Counted from the stretch's first letter, positions 24,903-33,830 are shown. The stretch is 35,291 bases of DNA from Candidatus Wolframiiraptor sp. EX4484-121 (GCA_002255105.1 NJEK01000029.1:1-35291); one strand, 5' to 3'. Translations and numbers: made by a program. Notes: generated by a model from the letters alone, not told the origin.

Positions 24903-25847
24903 ATGGCGGCTAAGATAGTTGTTGTCGGTAGCTTTAATGCCGGTTTGACCTTTAAGTCGAGGCGTTTGCCGGCTGAGGGTGAGAGCATTCTAGGGGATTA
25001 TAGCGTAAGTGAGGGTGGGAAGGGCTCTAATCAAGCAGTTCAGGTTGCGAGGCTTGGGGGCGAGAGTCACATGGTTGGATGCGTTGGGAGGGATTCCTAC
25101 GGGGAGATGGCCATAAACCTTTGGAGGAGGGAGGGGGTGGACTACAGCTATGTGAGGATAAGTGATGAAGACCACACGGGGGTGGCCGTGATCCTCGTTG
25201 ATGAGAGGGGTGTGAACATGATCGTGATAGACCCTGGAGCGAATTATCTCCTCTCGAAGAGGGATGTCGATGAAGCTAGAGATCTCATTCTATCGGCGGA
25301 TGTCTTGCTGACGGTCCTGGAGATCCCCGTTGAGACCGCGGTATATAGCTGTAAGGTGGCTAAGGAGGGAGGGGTGATGACGATCTTTAATCCAGCTCCT
25401 GCCCAGCCCATCCTCCCAGACGCCTTCAAATACATCGATATCATGACTCCGAATGAGACCGAGTTAAAAACCCTGCTAGGGCTCCCTCCAGATAAGCTTG
25501 CCAAGGTCGGCGATCTAGCGTCGAAGCTCATTCAGAAAGGAGTTGGAAAGGTGGTAGTAACCCTAGGAGAGAAGGGGGGATACGTCCGCGACGGCGGGAG
25601 AGGATACGCCTTCCCAGCATTCAAGGTGAACACGATCGACCCGACGGGGGCTGGAGATGCATTTAATGGAGCTCTCGCAGTTGCCTTAGCGGAGGGAATG
25701 AATCTGGATGAGGCCGTGAAGTTCGCCGCAGCCGCCGGAGCCCTAACGGTTACGAAGCTCGAGGTGATCCCAGCCCTGCCATATAGAAAGGAGGTCGAAA
25801 GATTCTTGGAGGAGAGGGGGCGAGAATGGAAGGTGGGCGGCGGATGA
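24903..25847 (+). CDS. Ribokinase-like PfkB sugar kinase
   Basis: A 314-residue ATP-dependent kinase of the ribokinase family. GSFNAGLTFKSRRLPAEGES and GGKGSNQAVQVARLGG form the sugar-binding N-terminus, TPNETE is mid-chain, and DPTGAGDAFNGALAVAL (about 246-262) carries the anion hole and catalytic Asp. The E. coli ribokinase Asp of GSINAD, which contacts ribose hydroxyls, is Gly here, so the substrate may not be ribose. A strong ribosome site (GGGAGGGGTGG) precedes the ATG. It opens the sugar locus with the isomerase and aldolase nearby and is convergent with the isomerase. The 114-base gap after it has T-rich tracts but no clear terminator. Confidence 0.88.
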   Translation: MAAKIVVVGSFNAGLTFKSRRLPAEGESILGDYSVSEGGKGSNQAVQVARLGGESHMVGCVGRDSYGEMAINLWRREGVDYSYVRISDEDHTGVAVILVDERGVNMIVIDPGANYLLSKRDVDEARDLILSADVLLTVLEIPVETAVYSCKVAKEGGVMTIFNPAPAQPILPDAFKYIDIMTPNETELKTLLGLPPDKLAKVGDLASKLIQKGVGKVVVTLGEKGGYVRDGGRGYAFPAFKVNTIDPTGAGDAFNGALAVALAEGMNLDEAVKFAAAAGALTVTKLEVIPALPYRKEVERFLEERGREWKVGGG

Positions 25848-25961
25848 TCTGAAAGCCTGAGATTATTAAGGTGGAATTCGAGGAGGCCGATAAAGTCCGC
25901 CGGATCTTCAAATTTTAATTAGATTCAAAAATATTTGATTGGTATTTTGGTGTGGGTTCGG

Positions 25962-27032
25962 TCAGTATTTTGTCTTTGGTATCCTCTTAAGCTCCGTGCC
26001 GGGCGGAGCTATAGCTCTTATCACCACCTCTCGATTATCTGGTTCGCGGCTCTTAATGCGTTCATCTAGAAGGGCTGCGACCATCTCCTCCCATGCGAGG
26101 ACTCCGATGTCCAGGTCTTGATCATAGTTTCCTAGAGGTTGACTATTCCAATGGGTGTGAAACAGCCTCGCCTCACGCATCACTGACGCTAATGCATATG
26201 CCAGCTCCTCATGCCCCATTAAGACGTGGCCAACTTCCGGATTTAATCCAACCAATCTATATCCCTGCTCCAATAGTCTCTTATTCTCTGGATTCTTTAA
26301 CCTCTCTTCGATGTATCTGGCCGCTAAGATCCCGTTCGCCGTATTCCTGTAAATGTTATTTCCTCTGGGCTCATACGGCTTAGGCTCCAATGCGACCTGG
26401 ACCCCTGGGACCTCATCCATGGCCTCGGCTAACCCGGACTCAAACCTCTCCCACATGTCATAGAAGTTTACTCCGATCGGGTTTTCGTATCCGTCTATTC
26501 CAGGCCAGACCACCATGAACTCCGCCCCCACCTCCTTCACGAGCTTCAAGGTCTCCGTAGCCCTTCTAATCGCCTCTTTCCTCGCCTCATCGATCGGGCT
26601 TGACAAGGATCCGAACTCGAAGATCTTCTGATAGAAGATGTTGGGTGCGATCATCTGGAGACCTATCCCCGTCTCCTTCCTCAATCTCTTATAGAGGTCT
26701 AGGTTGTCCCAGTTTATCTCATTCGGATAATGGGCTTCGAGCCTGAATGTCTTGTCCACGAATCCCTCATCATACATCCACGCAACCTTATTCAAGATAT
26801 CCTCTATTCCACCCCTCTCGATATATGGTTCATGGAACCTACCTCCAGGTGGGAAGAAGTACCAGACGCCCGCCGAGAACTTTAGTTCGAGCTTGAATGT
26901 CTTTAGATGCTTTAATAGATCCTCCTTACCCCTTATGATGGACTGAGATCTAGTATCCCTCATAACGATCACGTCAAGATTGGGCGACGCTGAGATAAAA
27001 ATCTTTTGAAAGACCTCGTATTCGGCGATCAC
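25962..27032 (-). CDS. Xylose-isomerase-like TIM-barrel sugar isomerase, C-terminal part shortened
   Basis: A 356-residue protein of a xylose isomerase-like TIM-barrel group: LKFSAGVWYFFPPGGRFHEP, EAHYPNEINW, FEFGSLSSP, VWPGIDGYENP, VALEPKPYEPRGNNIYR, GLNPEVGHVLMGHEELAYA and HTHWNSQPLGNYDQDLDIGV. These supply most metal and substrate residues (Glu, His, Asp). After GVLAWEEMVAALL homologues continue through a GIDINPE strand, whose Asp is a metal ligand; here the chain goes straight to DERIKSREPDNREVVIRAIA, which looks like the far C-terminus. About 35-45 codons seem to be lost in frame near 26040-26075. GTG start at 27032. Substrate not determinable; divergent from the aldolase gene. Confidence 0.8.
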   Translation of the reverse strand: MIAEYEVFQKIFISASPNLDVIVMRDTRSQSIIRGKEDLLKHLKTFKLELKFSAGVWYFFPPGGRFHEPYIERGGIEDILNKVAWMYDEGFVDKTFRLEAHYPNEINWDNLDLYKRLRKETGIGLQMIAPNIFYQKIFEFGSLSSPIDEARKEAIRRATETLKLVKEVGAEFMVVWPGIDGYENPIGVNFYDMWERFESGLAEAMDEVPGVQVALEPKPYEPRGNNIYRNTANGILAARYIEERLKNPENKRLLEQGYRLVGLNPEVGHVLMGHEELAYALASVMREARLFHTHWNSQPLGNYDQDLDIGVLAWEEMVAALLDERIKSREPDNREVVIRAIAPPGTELKRIPKTKY

Positions 27033-27139
27033 ATGTAAACTCCCTACATCGGAGGTCTCTCAAAATCCCTAACATATCTCATCACAGCTTCCAAAACCGA
27101 TGATCGGCCGAGTTGGCATCCTAAAGACCTTCAACTAGG

Positions 27140-27148
27140 TTTATATTA
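27140..27148 (+). promoter_or_regulatory. TATA box of the aldolase gene
   Basis: TTTATATTA in the 216-base divergent gap between isomerase and aldolase; predicted transcript start near 27168, leaving a leader of about 80 bases before the GTG at 27249. Confidence 0.5.
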
Positions 27149-27167
27149 AAGAGACGAGAATAAGTGG

Positions 27168-27181
27168 CATGATTAATCATG
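27168..27181. promoter_or_regulatory. Perfect 14-bp palindrome at the aldolase transcript start
   Basis: CATGATTAATCATG is its own reverse complement and lies about 25 bases after the TATA box, where a repressor would block initiation. It is also in the control region of the divergent isomerase gene. Confidence 0.5.
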
Positions 27182-27248
27182 GAAATGCTCTTAAAGATTT
27201 CCTAGAATCCGATGCATTCCCCTCACAGTAATTAGAGGTGATGAGCGA

Positions 27249-28406
27249 GTGAAGGAGCCCCATGTGGAATTCTTTGAGAGGCCCAGAGATCCGCTTCCGG
27301 GCAATCTTCTCTTCGAGGCCCTCGACCCACCTGAGGAGATCATCTTGGCGGCGAATCCTAGGTTGACTAGGGAGCTTATCGAGGGAATCCTGAAGGCGGC
27401 GAAGGAGACCGAGAATATAGTGATCTTGGAGCTCTCCTTAACCGAGATGAACTTGAATGGAGGATATACGGGATTGACTCCAAAATTGTTCGCCGAGAGG
27501 GTTAGGGAGGCCGCCGAAAACGTTGGATGGTTTGGATACGTTTTACACGCGGATCACGTTGCGCTGAGGAGGGGAACCGACGACGAGATCGAGAATGTTA
27601 AGCGGGAGCTTCTAGCCAGAGTTGAGGCGGGATTCACGAGCTTCGCCATAGACGCCTCCCATCTCGTCGAGAGGAAGGGGAAAAGCGTTGAGGAGAAATT
27701 GAGGAAGAACGTGGAAAAAACCGCGGAACTATTCCGGTTTCTCGACGAAAATCTCGGACATAGGTCTTATGGCCGTGAGGGGGAGGTCGGCGTGATAGGC
27801 GGCGAACTAACCGATATTCCAGAAGCATTACATTTCGTTGAATCGCTCAAGATGAATGGGGTGGATTTACATTGGCTCGCAATCTCCAACGGCTCGAAGC
27901 ACGGCGTATCGGTTGATGCTGAGGGAAACGTCATCCCTCAACTTACAATAGACTTGAAGAGAACGGTTGAGATAGTCGACGCGCTCTGGGCCAGGGGCCA
28001 TAGATCTAGAATAGCCCAGCATGGGATGAGTGGGATCCCACTTTACCTGATAGCCGAGAAGTTTCCGAAGGGTAAGATAAATAAGGGGAATGTGGCGACC
28101 TACTGGATGCTCATGATCTGGAATATCCTCAGAATCTATGAGCCGGAATTATACAGGAGAATTTACAGATGGGTCGTAAGTAGATATGGGGAAGAGGGGG
28201 TGCCTGAGATGGAGACCTTCACGAAATACAGCAAATATGCGATAAAGGAGTTCTCTCATAGCCTAGACAAGATAAGTGAGGAGACGAGAAACGCGATAAG
28301 GGAGAAGGCCTACGCGGAAGCTCTAATCCACATCAAGGCATTCGGCATGAACAAGACGGCTAAGAAGGTCTACAGATACATAAGGGATAAGAACATCAGA
28401 TACTAG
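27249..28406 (+). CDS. Class II (zinc) ketose-bisphosphate aldolase-like protein
   Basis: A 385-residue protein of the FbaA/GatY/KbaY class II aldolase group, which cleaves ketose (bis)phosphates to DHAP and an aldehyde with Zn2+. Visible motifs: LHADHVALRRGTDDEIENVK (His pair near 100-103), FTSFAIDASHL, EVGVIGGELTDIPEAL (metal-region Glu), AISNGSKHGV (His near 221) and IAQHGMSGIPLYLIAEKFPK (His near 257), followed by KINKGNVATYW. It is longer than GatY/KbaY (about 285), with an extra helical C-terminus, suggesting a distinct subfamily. GTG start after GAGGTGATG. Preceded by a TATA box and a palindrome; neighbours are a kinase, an isomerase and a transporter. Confidence 0.85.
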   Translation: MKEPHVEFFERPRDPLPGNLLFEALDPPEEIILAANPRLTRELIEGILKAAKETENIVILELSLTEMNLNGGYTGLTPKLFAERVREAAENVGWFGYVLHADHVALRRGTDDEIENVKRELLARVEAGFTSFAIDASHLVERKGKSVEEKLRKNVEKTAELFRFLDENLGHRSYGREGEVGVIGGELTDIPEALHFVESLKMNGVDLHWLAISNGSKHGVSVDAEGNVIPQLTIDLKRTVEIVDALWARGHRSRIAQHGMSGIPLYLIAEKFPKGKINKGNVATYWMLMIWNILRIYEPELYRRIYRWVVSRYGEEGVPEMETFTKYSKYAIKEFSHSLDKISEETRNAIREKAYAEALIHIKAFGMNKTAKKVYRYIRDKNIRY

Positions 28407-28448
28407 CTCAGAAAAGTTGATAAAATGCCTCTCGACAGATATTGTTAG

Positions 28449-28523
28449 GCCCTGGTAGTATAGTCCGGCTTAGTATACGGGCCTGTCGAGCCCGTGACCC
28501 GGGTTCAAATCCCGGCCAGGGCG
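28449..28523 (+). tRNA. tRNA-Asp(GUC)
   Basis: Plus-strand cloverleaf: acceptor GCCCUGG/CCAGGGC with discriminator G, anticodon arm CGGGC-CUGUCGA-GCCCG (GUC), T arm CCGGG-UUCAAAU-CCCGG. No intron, no CCA. It sits between the aldolase and the binding-protein gene. Confidence 0.96.
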
Positions 28524-28628
28524 TAAATCATTCTTAATTAAGATCTGTCGTCCAAGGGTAGATTTTTAGAACTATCGGGTGGAGCTCTGATAACAGATGT
28601 TGTGGCAAATTATAATTTCTTTCAAGGC

Positions 28629-28637
28629 GTATATAAG
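28629..28637 (+). promoter_or_regulatory. TATA box ahead of the BMP transporter genes
   Basis: GTATATAAG about 96 bases before the ATG at 28733, within the 209-base gap after tRNA-Asp; a leader of about 75 bases is implied. Another AT stretch lies at 28608-28620. Confidence 0.4.
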
Positions 28638-28732
28638 GATTCTATGCGAGCTTCGAGACCTGTATAACCGCTTTTAATCGTTCATCCCAAATCTTAAATC
28701 GAGCAAGAGTCCCAAGAAAATGGTGCCTTGAA

Positions 28733-30004
28733 ATGGGGTCTAAACCAGGTTCCGGGACTATAAGGATATCTGCGATATTGTTGGTCCTCATGGCGTTTTC
28801 AGCCGCTCTCGCGGCCGCTGCATTGATCACCGCTCCAGCCTATGCGTCAACCGAGACCCCCGCTGCAGCGGCTGCCGCAGCCTCGAAGAAGAGGCTCGTT
28901 GTGAGGGCCGTCTTCCAGACCCCTGTCAGTGAGCCCTGGGATGGAGCGATCCATCAAGCCATTCTAAAGGTTGCCGAGGAGTTTAGGGAGAGGGGGATAG
29001 AGGTCGACTACAAGTTCGTGGATAGGAGGAGTGATCCGAAGGATTATGAGCTCGCCTTAAGGGATGCCGCGAGGGTTGCCGACGTAGTGTTTCTAGACGC
29101 TTTCTTAAAGGAGGACATCGCTAGGAGGGTTGCGAAAGAGTTTCCAGACGTGGCCTTCGCCGCCGGAAGCGAGTATCTCCCAACCCCGCCTAACTTCGCC
29201 GTCTTCGATAACTGGCTCCATCAGCCCGCCTTCCTGGCTGGTGTAATCGCCGGTAAGATCACCAAGACGAATAAGATAGGGGTCGTCGCGGCCATGCCGA
29301 TAAACGAGGTCAATAGGATAGTCAACGCATTCATCGCCGGGGCAAAGACGGTTAATCCTAAGGTGAAGGCCAAGGTCGTCTACCTCCTAGGAAACATACC
29401 TCCCGGCGAGTCTCCATGGTATCATCCGGCGACGGCGAAGAGGCTGGCCAAGACCCTAATAGACCTTGGATGCGACGTGATATTCGCGGAGAGGGTTGGC
29501 GCCGAGGAGGCCGCCATGGAGGCTCATGCAGCCGGCAAGGATGTCTGGATCATAGGCAACATGGCCGACCAGTATTCGAGGGCGCCTGACGTAACGATAA
29601 CCAGCCTAGTCTGGGATATGAGACCTACGGTTAGGGTGGTTTTCGAGAGGGTTTTGGCCGGAACATTCACCGCGGATAACCTCGGAACCTATTCGTGGAC
29701 GTGCTTCAATGGATCGTATCTGGCCCCATTCCACCACTTCGGTAAACCGTCTCCGCCGATGACCAAGGAGATCTTGGACCTAGTCAAGGAATGGGAGACT
29801 AAGATTAGAACCGGGGCAACTTGGATACCGATAATCGAGCTTCCGCCCGAGAAGGTTTGGCCAGAGCTTCAGCAAGCTCAGGGACCCGCGGCCGCTCCCC
29901 CGAAGATCTCCGAGATCCTCAGCTACGTATTAGCGATTATAGTGGTCATCGAGGCGATAGCCATAGTCTACCTAGTTAGGAAGCACGCGGCGGAGAAGGC
30001 TTAG
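28733..30004 (+). CDS. BMP-family ABC transporter substrate-binding protein
   Basis: A 423-residue extracellular binding protein. N-terminal signal/anchor (ISAILLVLMAFSAALAAAAL), an Ala/Thr-rich linker, then a Bmp/PnrA-like periplasmic-binding domain (about 55-385): VRAVFQTPVSEPWDGAIHQA, KEFPDVAFAAGSEY, AFLAGVIAGKITKTNKIGVV, VNAFIAGAKTVNP and LIDLGCDVIFAE. A C-terminal membrane helix (SYVLAIIVVIEAIAIVYLV) anchors it to the cell surface, as is common in archaea. BMP proteins usually bind nucleosides, though sugar ligands cannot be excluded. First gene of the transporter operon, followed by ATPase and permease. Confidence 0.88.
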   Translation: MGSKPGSGTIRISAILLVLMAFSAALAAAALITAPAYASTETPAAAAAAASKKRLVVRAVFQTPVSEPWDGAIHQAILKVAEEFRERGIEVDYKFVDRRSDPKDYELALRDAARVADVVFLDAFLKEDIARRVAKEFPDVAFAAGSEYLPTPPNFAVFDNWLHQPAFLAGVIAGKITKTNKIGVVAAMPINEVNRIVNAFIAGAKTVNPKVKAKVVYLLGNIPPGESPWYHPATAKRLAKTLIDLGCDVIFAERVGAEEAAMEAHAAGKDVWIIGNMADQYSRAPDVTITSLVWDMRPTVRVVFERVLAGTFTADNLGTYSWTCFNGSYLAPFHHFGKPSPPMTKEILDLVKEWETKIRTGATWIPIIELPPEKVWPELQQAQGPAAAPPKISEILSYVLAIIVVIEAIAIVYLVRKHAAEKA

Positions 30005-30025
30005 TCAGCCCGGCGGCGAGCCGGC

Positions 30026-30038
30026 GGCCATCGTGGCC
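30026..30038. other. Small hairpin after the binding-protein gene
   Basis: GGCCA-TCG-TGGCC forms a 5-bp stem followed by AAAAGAGAA, just after two copies of GCCGGCGGC. It may mark transcript attenuation between the binding-protein gene and the ATPase gene; too short to be sure. Confidence 0.25.
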
Positions 30039-30141
30039 AAAAGAGAACTCCGATGGATGAGTCTCCAAAAACTGGCTTCTAAAAAGTTGGAGAAGCCCCT
30101 CCTCGACTCCAAAATTTTTATTAAGACCATGAGAGACGGTG

Positions 30142-31625
30142 GTGAAGGGCTTCGTGGAAGTTGCCGTCGAGCTTGAAGACGTCGTTAAGACCTTTGTCGG
30201 AGGGATAACCGCCGTCGATCACATCTCCCTGAGGCTTGAGGAAGGGGTTCTATATGGGTTGGTTGGCGCGGCGAGATCTACGTCCACGGAATCCCGATAA
30301 TAGACTATCATCAGGCCATGGCGGAGGCCGGCGTCGTTAAGGTGGAGCAGCATCCAAACCTCGCACACGACTTAACCCCATTAGAGCACCTGAGGCTGAT
30401 CCTCCCCGGCTTGATTCCGAGGACGGATGCGCTGAGGAGTAGGGCCGAAGAGCTGTTGAGAAATCTGAACGCGCACGTCGACCTCGACAGGAAGGTTGAG
30501 GGCCTCCCGATAAGCCAGCAGAGGATCTTCGAGATAGTTAAGGCGCTGATAATCTGCGAGCTACTTCACAGGGCCGGCAGGAAGCCGGTTCTGATCCTGG
30601 ATGAGGCCACGGCGTTCCTACAGCTCCAGCAGAAGACGGCGTTAAAGGAGTTCATTAGGAGATATCTGCCGCTCGGATACACGATAATCTGGATCTCACA
30701 TGACCTGGCTGAGGTGATAGATGTCTCGGATGAGATACTGGTGATGAGCGTTGGAAAGATAGTTTCGAGGATGAAGACCGCGTCCCTAGAAGTCTCGGAC
30801 CTCGTGAGAAGCATGTTTGAGACCGTCCCGGTCTCGGAGTCGGCCGCCGAGCGTGGGAGGATGATCTCAAATGACCCAGCCTTAGTGATAAGGGGTTTGG
30901 ATGTGAGAGATGATAGGGGAGCCCTGGTCGTGAAGGATCTGAACCTAACGGTCTATAAGGGTGAGGTTCATGGAATAGCGGTCATACCCGGAACCGGTGA
31001 GAAGGAGCTGGCGGAGTGCATCTACGGCTTGAGGAGGGCTGACCGCGGGAGGATCACCTTCTTCGGCCAAGACATCACAAACAAGAACGTCTACGAGGTT
31101 AAGAGGCTCGGCATATCATTCCTCTCAGACGATAAGATTAGGGATGGGCTCATACCGGTCGCAAACGTGGAGGATAACCTCACGATAGGGAGCGATGAAT
31201 TCTTCACCAAGGCTAAGGGGCTGATAATAGATGAGAGGCTTAAGGAGAGATTGGCTTGGAAGCTCATCGAGGAGTTCTCCATCGTAACGAGAGGGCTCAA
31301 AGTTCCGGTGACGACCCTCTCTGGAGGAAACATGCAGAGGGTTTACTTGGCCAGGGTTATGGGTAGGTGGGCTAAGCTCCTGATAGCCCTGCATCCGACC
31401 GTAGGTCTAGACCCGATGGGGACCAAGATATTCTTCGACAAGGTTGGGGAGAGGAAGAGGAGGGGCTTGACGACCATAATAATCTCCCCGAACGTGAAGG
31501 AGCTATTGAACTTCTGCGACAGGATTTCGGCCATGTATGAGGGGAGGATCATCGGAACATTCAGCCCGGAGGAGGTGACCGTTGATAGGCTTGGAATGAT
31601 GGTGAGCGGGGTGGTGGAGGCATGA
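30142..31625 (+). pseudogene. BMP-type ABC transporter ATPase (two NBDs) lacking the first Walker A
   Basis: A double-NBD ATPase of the sugar/nucleoside type (YufO/RbsA-like). The first frame starts at GTG 30142 (VELEDVVKTFVGGITAVDHI, LYGLVGA) and stops at 30298-30300. The second frame resumes at about 30271 with GEIYVHGIPIIDYHQAMAEA. Homologues have about 27 residues here with the GANGAGKST P-loop, so Walker A of NBD1 is deleted and the frame is lost. The rest of NBD1 continues (PISQQRIFEIVKALI, VLILDEATAFL). NBD2 has a degenerate P-loop (VIPGTGEKELAECIYGL), as is usual in this group, and a good signature LSGGNMQRVYLAR. As written it could not hydrolyse ATP normally. A TATA-like TTTTTATTA lies at 30115-30123. 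It overlaps the permease by 4 bases. Confidence 0.88.
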
Positions 31626-33790
31626 TCAAGATAACCCTCCAGAGGAGGGAGCCTCTACCAACGATCTATAGGATCCTTCTACCGGTCGCGGCTGTCCTCC
31701 TAGCCCTGTTGACGGCCTCGATCTACGTCTTGATAGCCCATGGAGACGTCTTCAAGGTGTATTATTACTTGATCACGTGGCCATTCGAGAATCCCACGGA
31801 GATCTTCGTAACCGCCACCCCACTAATCCTCCTAGCGTTCTCGGTTCTGGTCGCCTTCAGGGCGAGATTCTGGAATCTTGGGCCACATGGACAGTTCATA
31901 GCCGGCGGTCTCGTGGCCGCTTGGATAGGAGTCCAGCTCGGCGGATTACCATCCATCCTCCTGATCCCGACGATCTATCTCCTCGCTTGGCTCGCGGGCT
32001 CCGCGATATGTCTGGTCTCTTGGTGGCTCAAGGTTAAGAGGAATCAGGATGAGGTTCTGACAACCCTATTGATCTGGTGTGCGATGCTCCAGATAAATGC
32101 CGGACTGCTCACAGGTCCCCTAAAATCTCCGTACACAACCTATCCCCAATCGGCCGAGATAAGCCGGAACGCCATGCTCCCAATCCTCATACCGAATACG
32201 AGGCTTCACGCAGGAGTGATACTCCCATTCGTGGTCCTGGCCTTCCTTTGGATACTATTCACAAAGACGGCCATGAGGGATAGGATCACAGCCGCGACGG
32301 CCCCGAGGGTGGCGACCCTCGAGGGAATAAACGTCTCATCGGTCTACTTCTGGGTGGCCTTCATAAGCGGCGGGATCGCCGGACTGGCCGGAGCGAATGA
32401 GGTCATGGGATTACTTCACTACATGACCCCGTTCATGGGCCCAAACTACGGCTTGGTCGCCTTGGCGACGGCCATGCTCGGCGGACTGAATCCAATAGGA
32501 GTCACGATATCCACCCTCTTCTACAGCATAATAATTAACGGGGCGAATGCGATGAGCTGGAACACGGGCGTCCCATCATTCCTATCAGACATAATCCAGG
32601 CACAAGCCCTAATCTTCTTCCTCATCCTAGGGGTCTTAAACAATTATAGGATAGTCGTGGTGAGGAAGCCCGCCGCAAAGCCCGCGGCTCCCCCAAGACC
32701 CTCAATCCAAGGATTTACGAACGGCGGCGTCGGGATGCATAGACCCATGGGGCCCAGGGTCGCCGGAATCCTCAGATCCAATGCGGTGAGGATACCCGCG
32801 CTCCTAATCGGGACGGCGATAATCCTCTCGACGATCGGATTCATGTTCCCGGCGGTTAAGGGCAGCTTCGCGGATCTATTCACGTCGAGCATGATCTCCC
32901 TAACGATATTCACGGCCACGCCCATAGTCTTCGCCGCCATGGGCGAGCTGCTCCTCGAGAAGACCGGGGTGATAAACCTCGGGATCTGGGGGATAATGAT
33001 AGCTGGAGCCGGGTGGGGATTCATGGCCGCATACTTCACCAACAACCTCCTATACGGGGTTCTCGTGGCCGCGGCTATAGGAGCGATCTTCGGAGCGATC
33101 CTAGCGTTCCTGGTGGTAACCCTTGAAGCTCAGCAACATATAGCGGGGGTCGCCGTAACCTTCTACGCCATGAACCTGACATACTTCATTCATCGGGTAT
33201 TGATAGGCTCTCCCCTAGTTGAGCCCACGCTGCCCCAGACGAGGGTCTTAAAGGTGCCGTTCATCGGAGACGCCCCGTTCATCGGAGCCCTATTCAATCA
33301 AACCCCATACACGTATATCGGAATCTACTTGGTGCCCCCACTCCTATTCCTATTGCTGTATAAGACGAGGTGGGGTTTGATCGTTAAGGTTGTTGGGGAG
33401 AACCCGAGGGCGGCCGACGCCCTGAAGATCAGGGTCCACTTGGTGAGGTATTTGGCGATAATAGTCGGCTCGGCCTTGATGGCCGTCGGAGGGGCATTCT
33501 ACCCGCTCATAGATCTGAGAACGTTCAATCTAAACGTCGGAGGTGAGTGGAGCTGGATAGCCATGGCCCTAGTCGTCTTGGGGAATTGGAACCCCATCTG
33601 GATCTGGCTCGCGTGCATCTTCTTCGGCTTCCTTAACGCCGCCCAAGCATGGCTAACCACGATAACGGCTCAGATCCCATACCAATTCCTCCTAGCGATC
33701 CCATATCTCCTGACGGTCGGGCTCTCGGCGATCTTCGGGAAACGCGTCAGACCTCCGAGGGCCATGCTCCAAGCATATAGGAGGGAGTGA
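31622..33790 (+). CDS. Fused double ABC permease of the BMP/nucleoside type
   Basis: A 722-residue membrane protein made of two complete BPD_transp_2-type permeases joined head to tail. Half 1 (about 1-345): PTIYRILLPVAAVLLALLTA, then FRARFWNLGPHGQFIAGGLV and ATAMLGGLNPIGVTISTLFY. Linker (about 346-385): KPAAKPAAPPRPSIQGFTNG and MHRPMGPR. Half 2 (about 386-722): GELLLEKTGVINLGIWGIMI, VTLEAQQHIAGVAVTFYAMN and YKTRWGLIVKVVGENPRAAD. In bacteria these are two genes (YufP and YufQ types). About 16-18 membrane segments are expected. ATG overlaps the ATPase stop (ATGA). The fusion could be real or the result of deletion of an intergenic stop. Confidence 0.88.
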   Translation: MIKITLQRREPLPTIYRILLPVAAVLLALLTASIYVLIAHGDVFKVYYYLITWPFENPTEIFVTATPLILLAFSVLVAFRARFWNLGPHGQFIAGGLVAAWIGVQLGGLPSILLIPTIYLLAWLAGSAICLVSWWLKVKRNQDEVLTTLLIWCAMLQINAGLLTGPLKSPYTTYPQSAEISRNAMLPILIPNTRLHAGVILPFVVLAFLWILFTKTAMRDRITAATAPRVATLEGINVSSVYFWVAFISGGIAGLAGANEVMGLLHYMTPFMGPNYGLVALATAMLGGLNPIGVTISTLFYSIIINGANAMSWNTGVPSFLSDIIQAQALIFFLILGVLNNYRIVVVRKPAAKPAAPPRPSIQGFTNGGVGMHRPMGPRVAGILRSNAVRIPALLIGTAIILSTIGFMFPAVKGSFADLFTSSMISLTIFTATPIVFAAMGELLLEKTGVINLGIWGIMIAGAGWGFMAAYFTNNLLYGVLVAAAIGAIFGAILAFLVVTLEAQQHIAGVAVTFYAMNLTYFIHRVLIGSPLVEPTLPQTRVLKVPFIGDAPFIGALFNQTPYTYIGIYLVPPLLFLLLYKTRWGLIVKVVGENPRAADALKIRVHLVRYLAIIVGSALMAVGGAFYPLIDLRTFNLNVGGEWSWIAMALVVLGNWNPIWIWLACIFFGFLNAAQAWLTTITAQIPYQFLLAIPYLLTVGLSAIFGKRVRPPRAMLQAYRRE

Positions 33791-33830
33791 ACTAGCTAGG
33801 CGATATGGAAAAAATTGGGGATTATTTAGG

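Noticed and set aside
25850..25918. Protein-like stub after the kinase gene (KVEFEEADKVRRIFKF)
   Set aside because: Only about 20 codons with no start and no match; could be a gene tail left by a deletion, but cannot be supported.
30001..30030. Repeated GCCGGCGGC after the binding-protein gene
   Set aside because: Two short GC-rich copies only; too little to call a repeat element.
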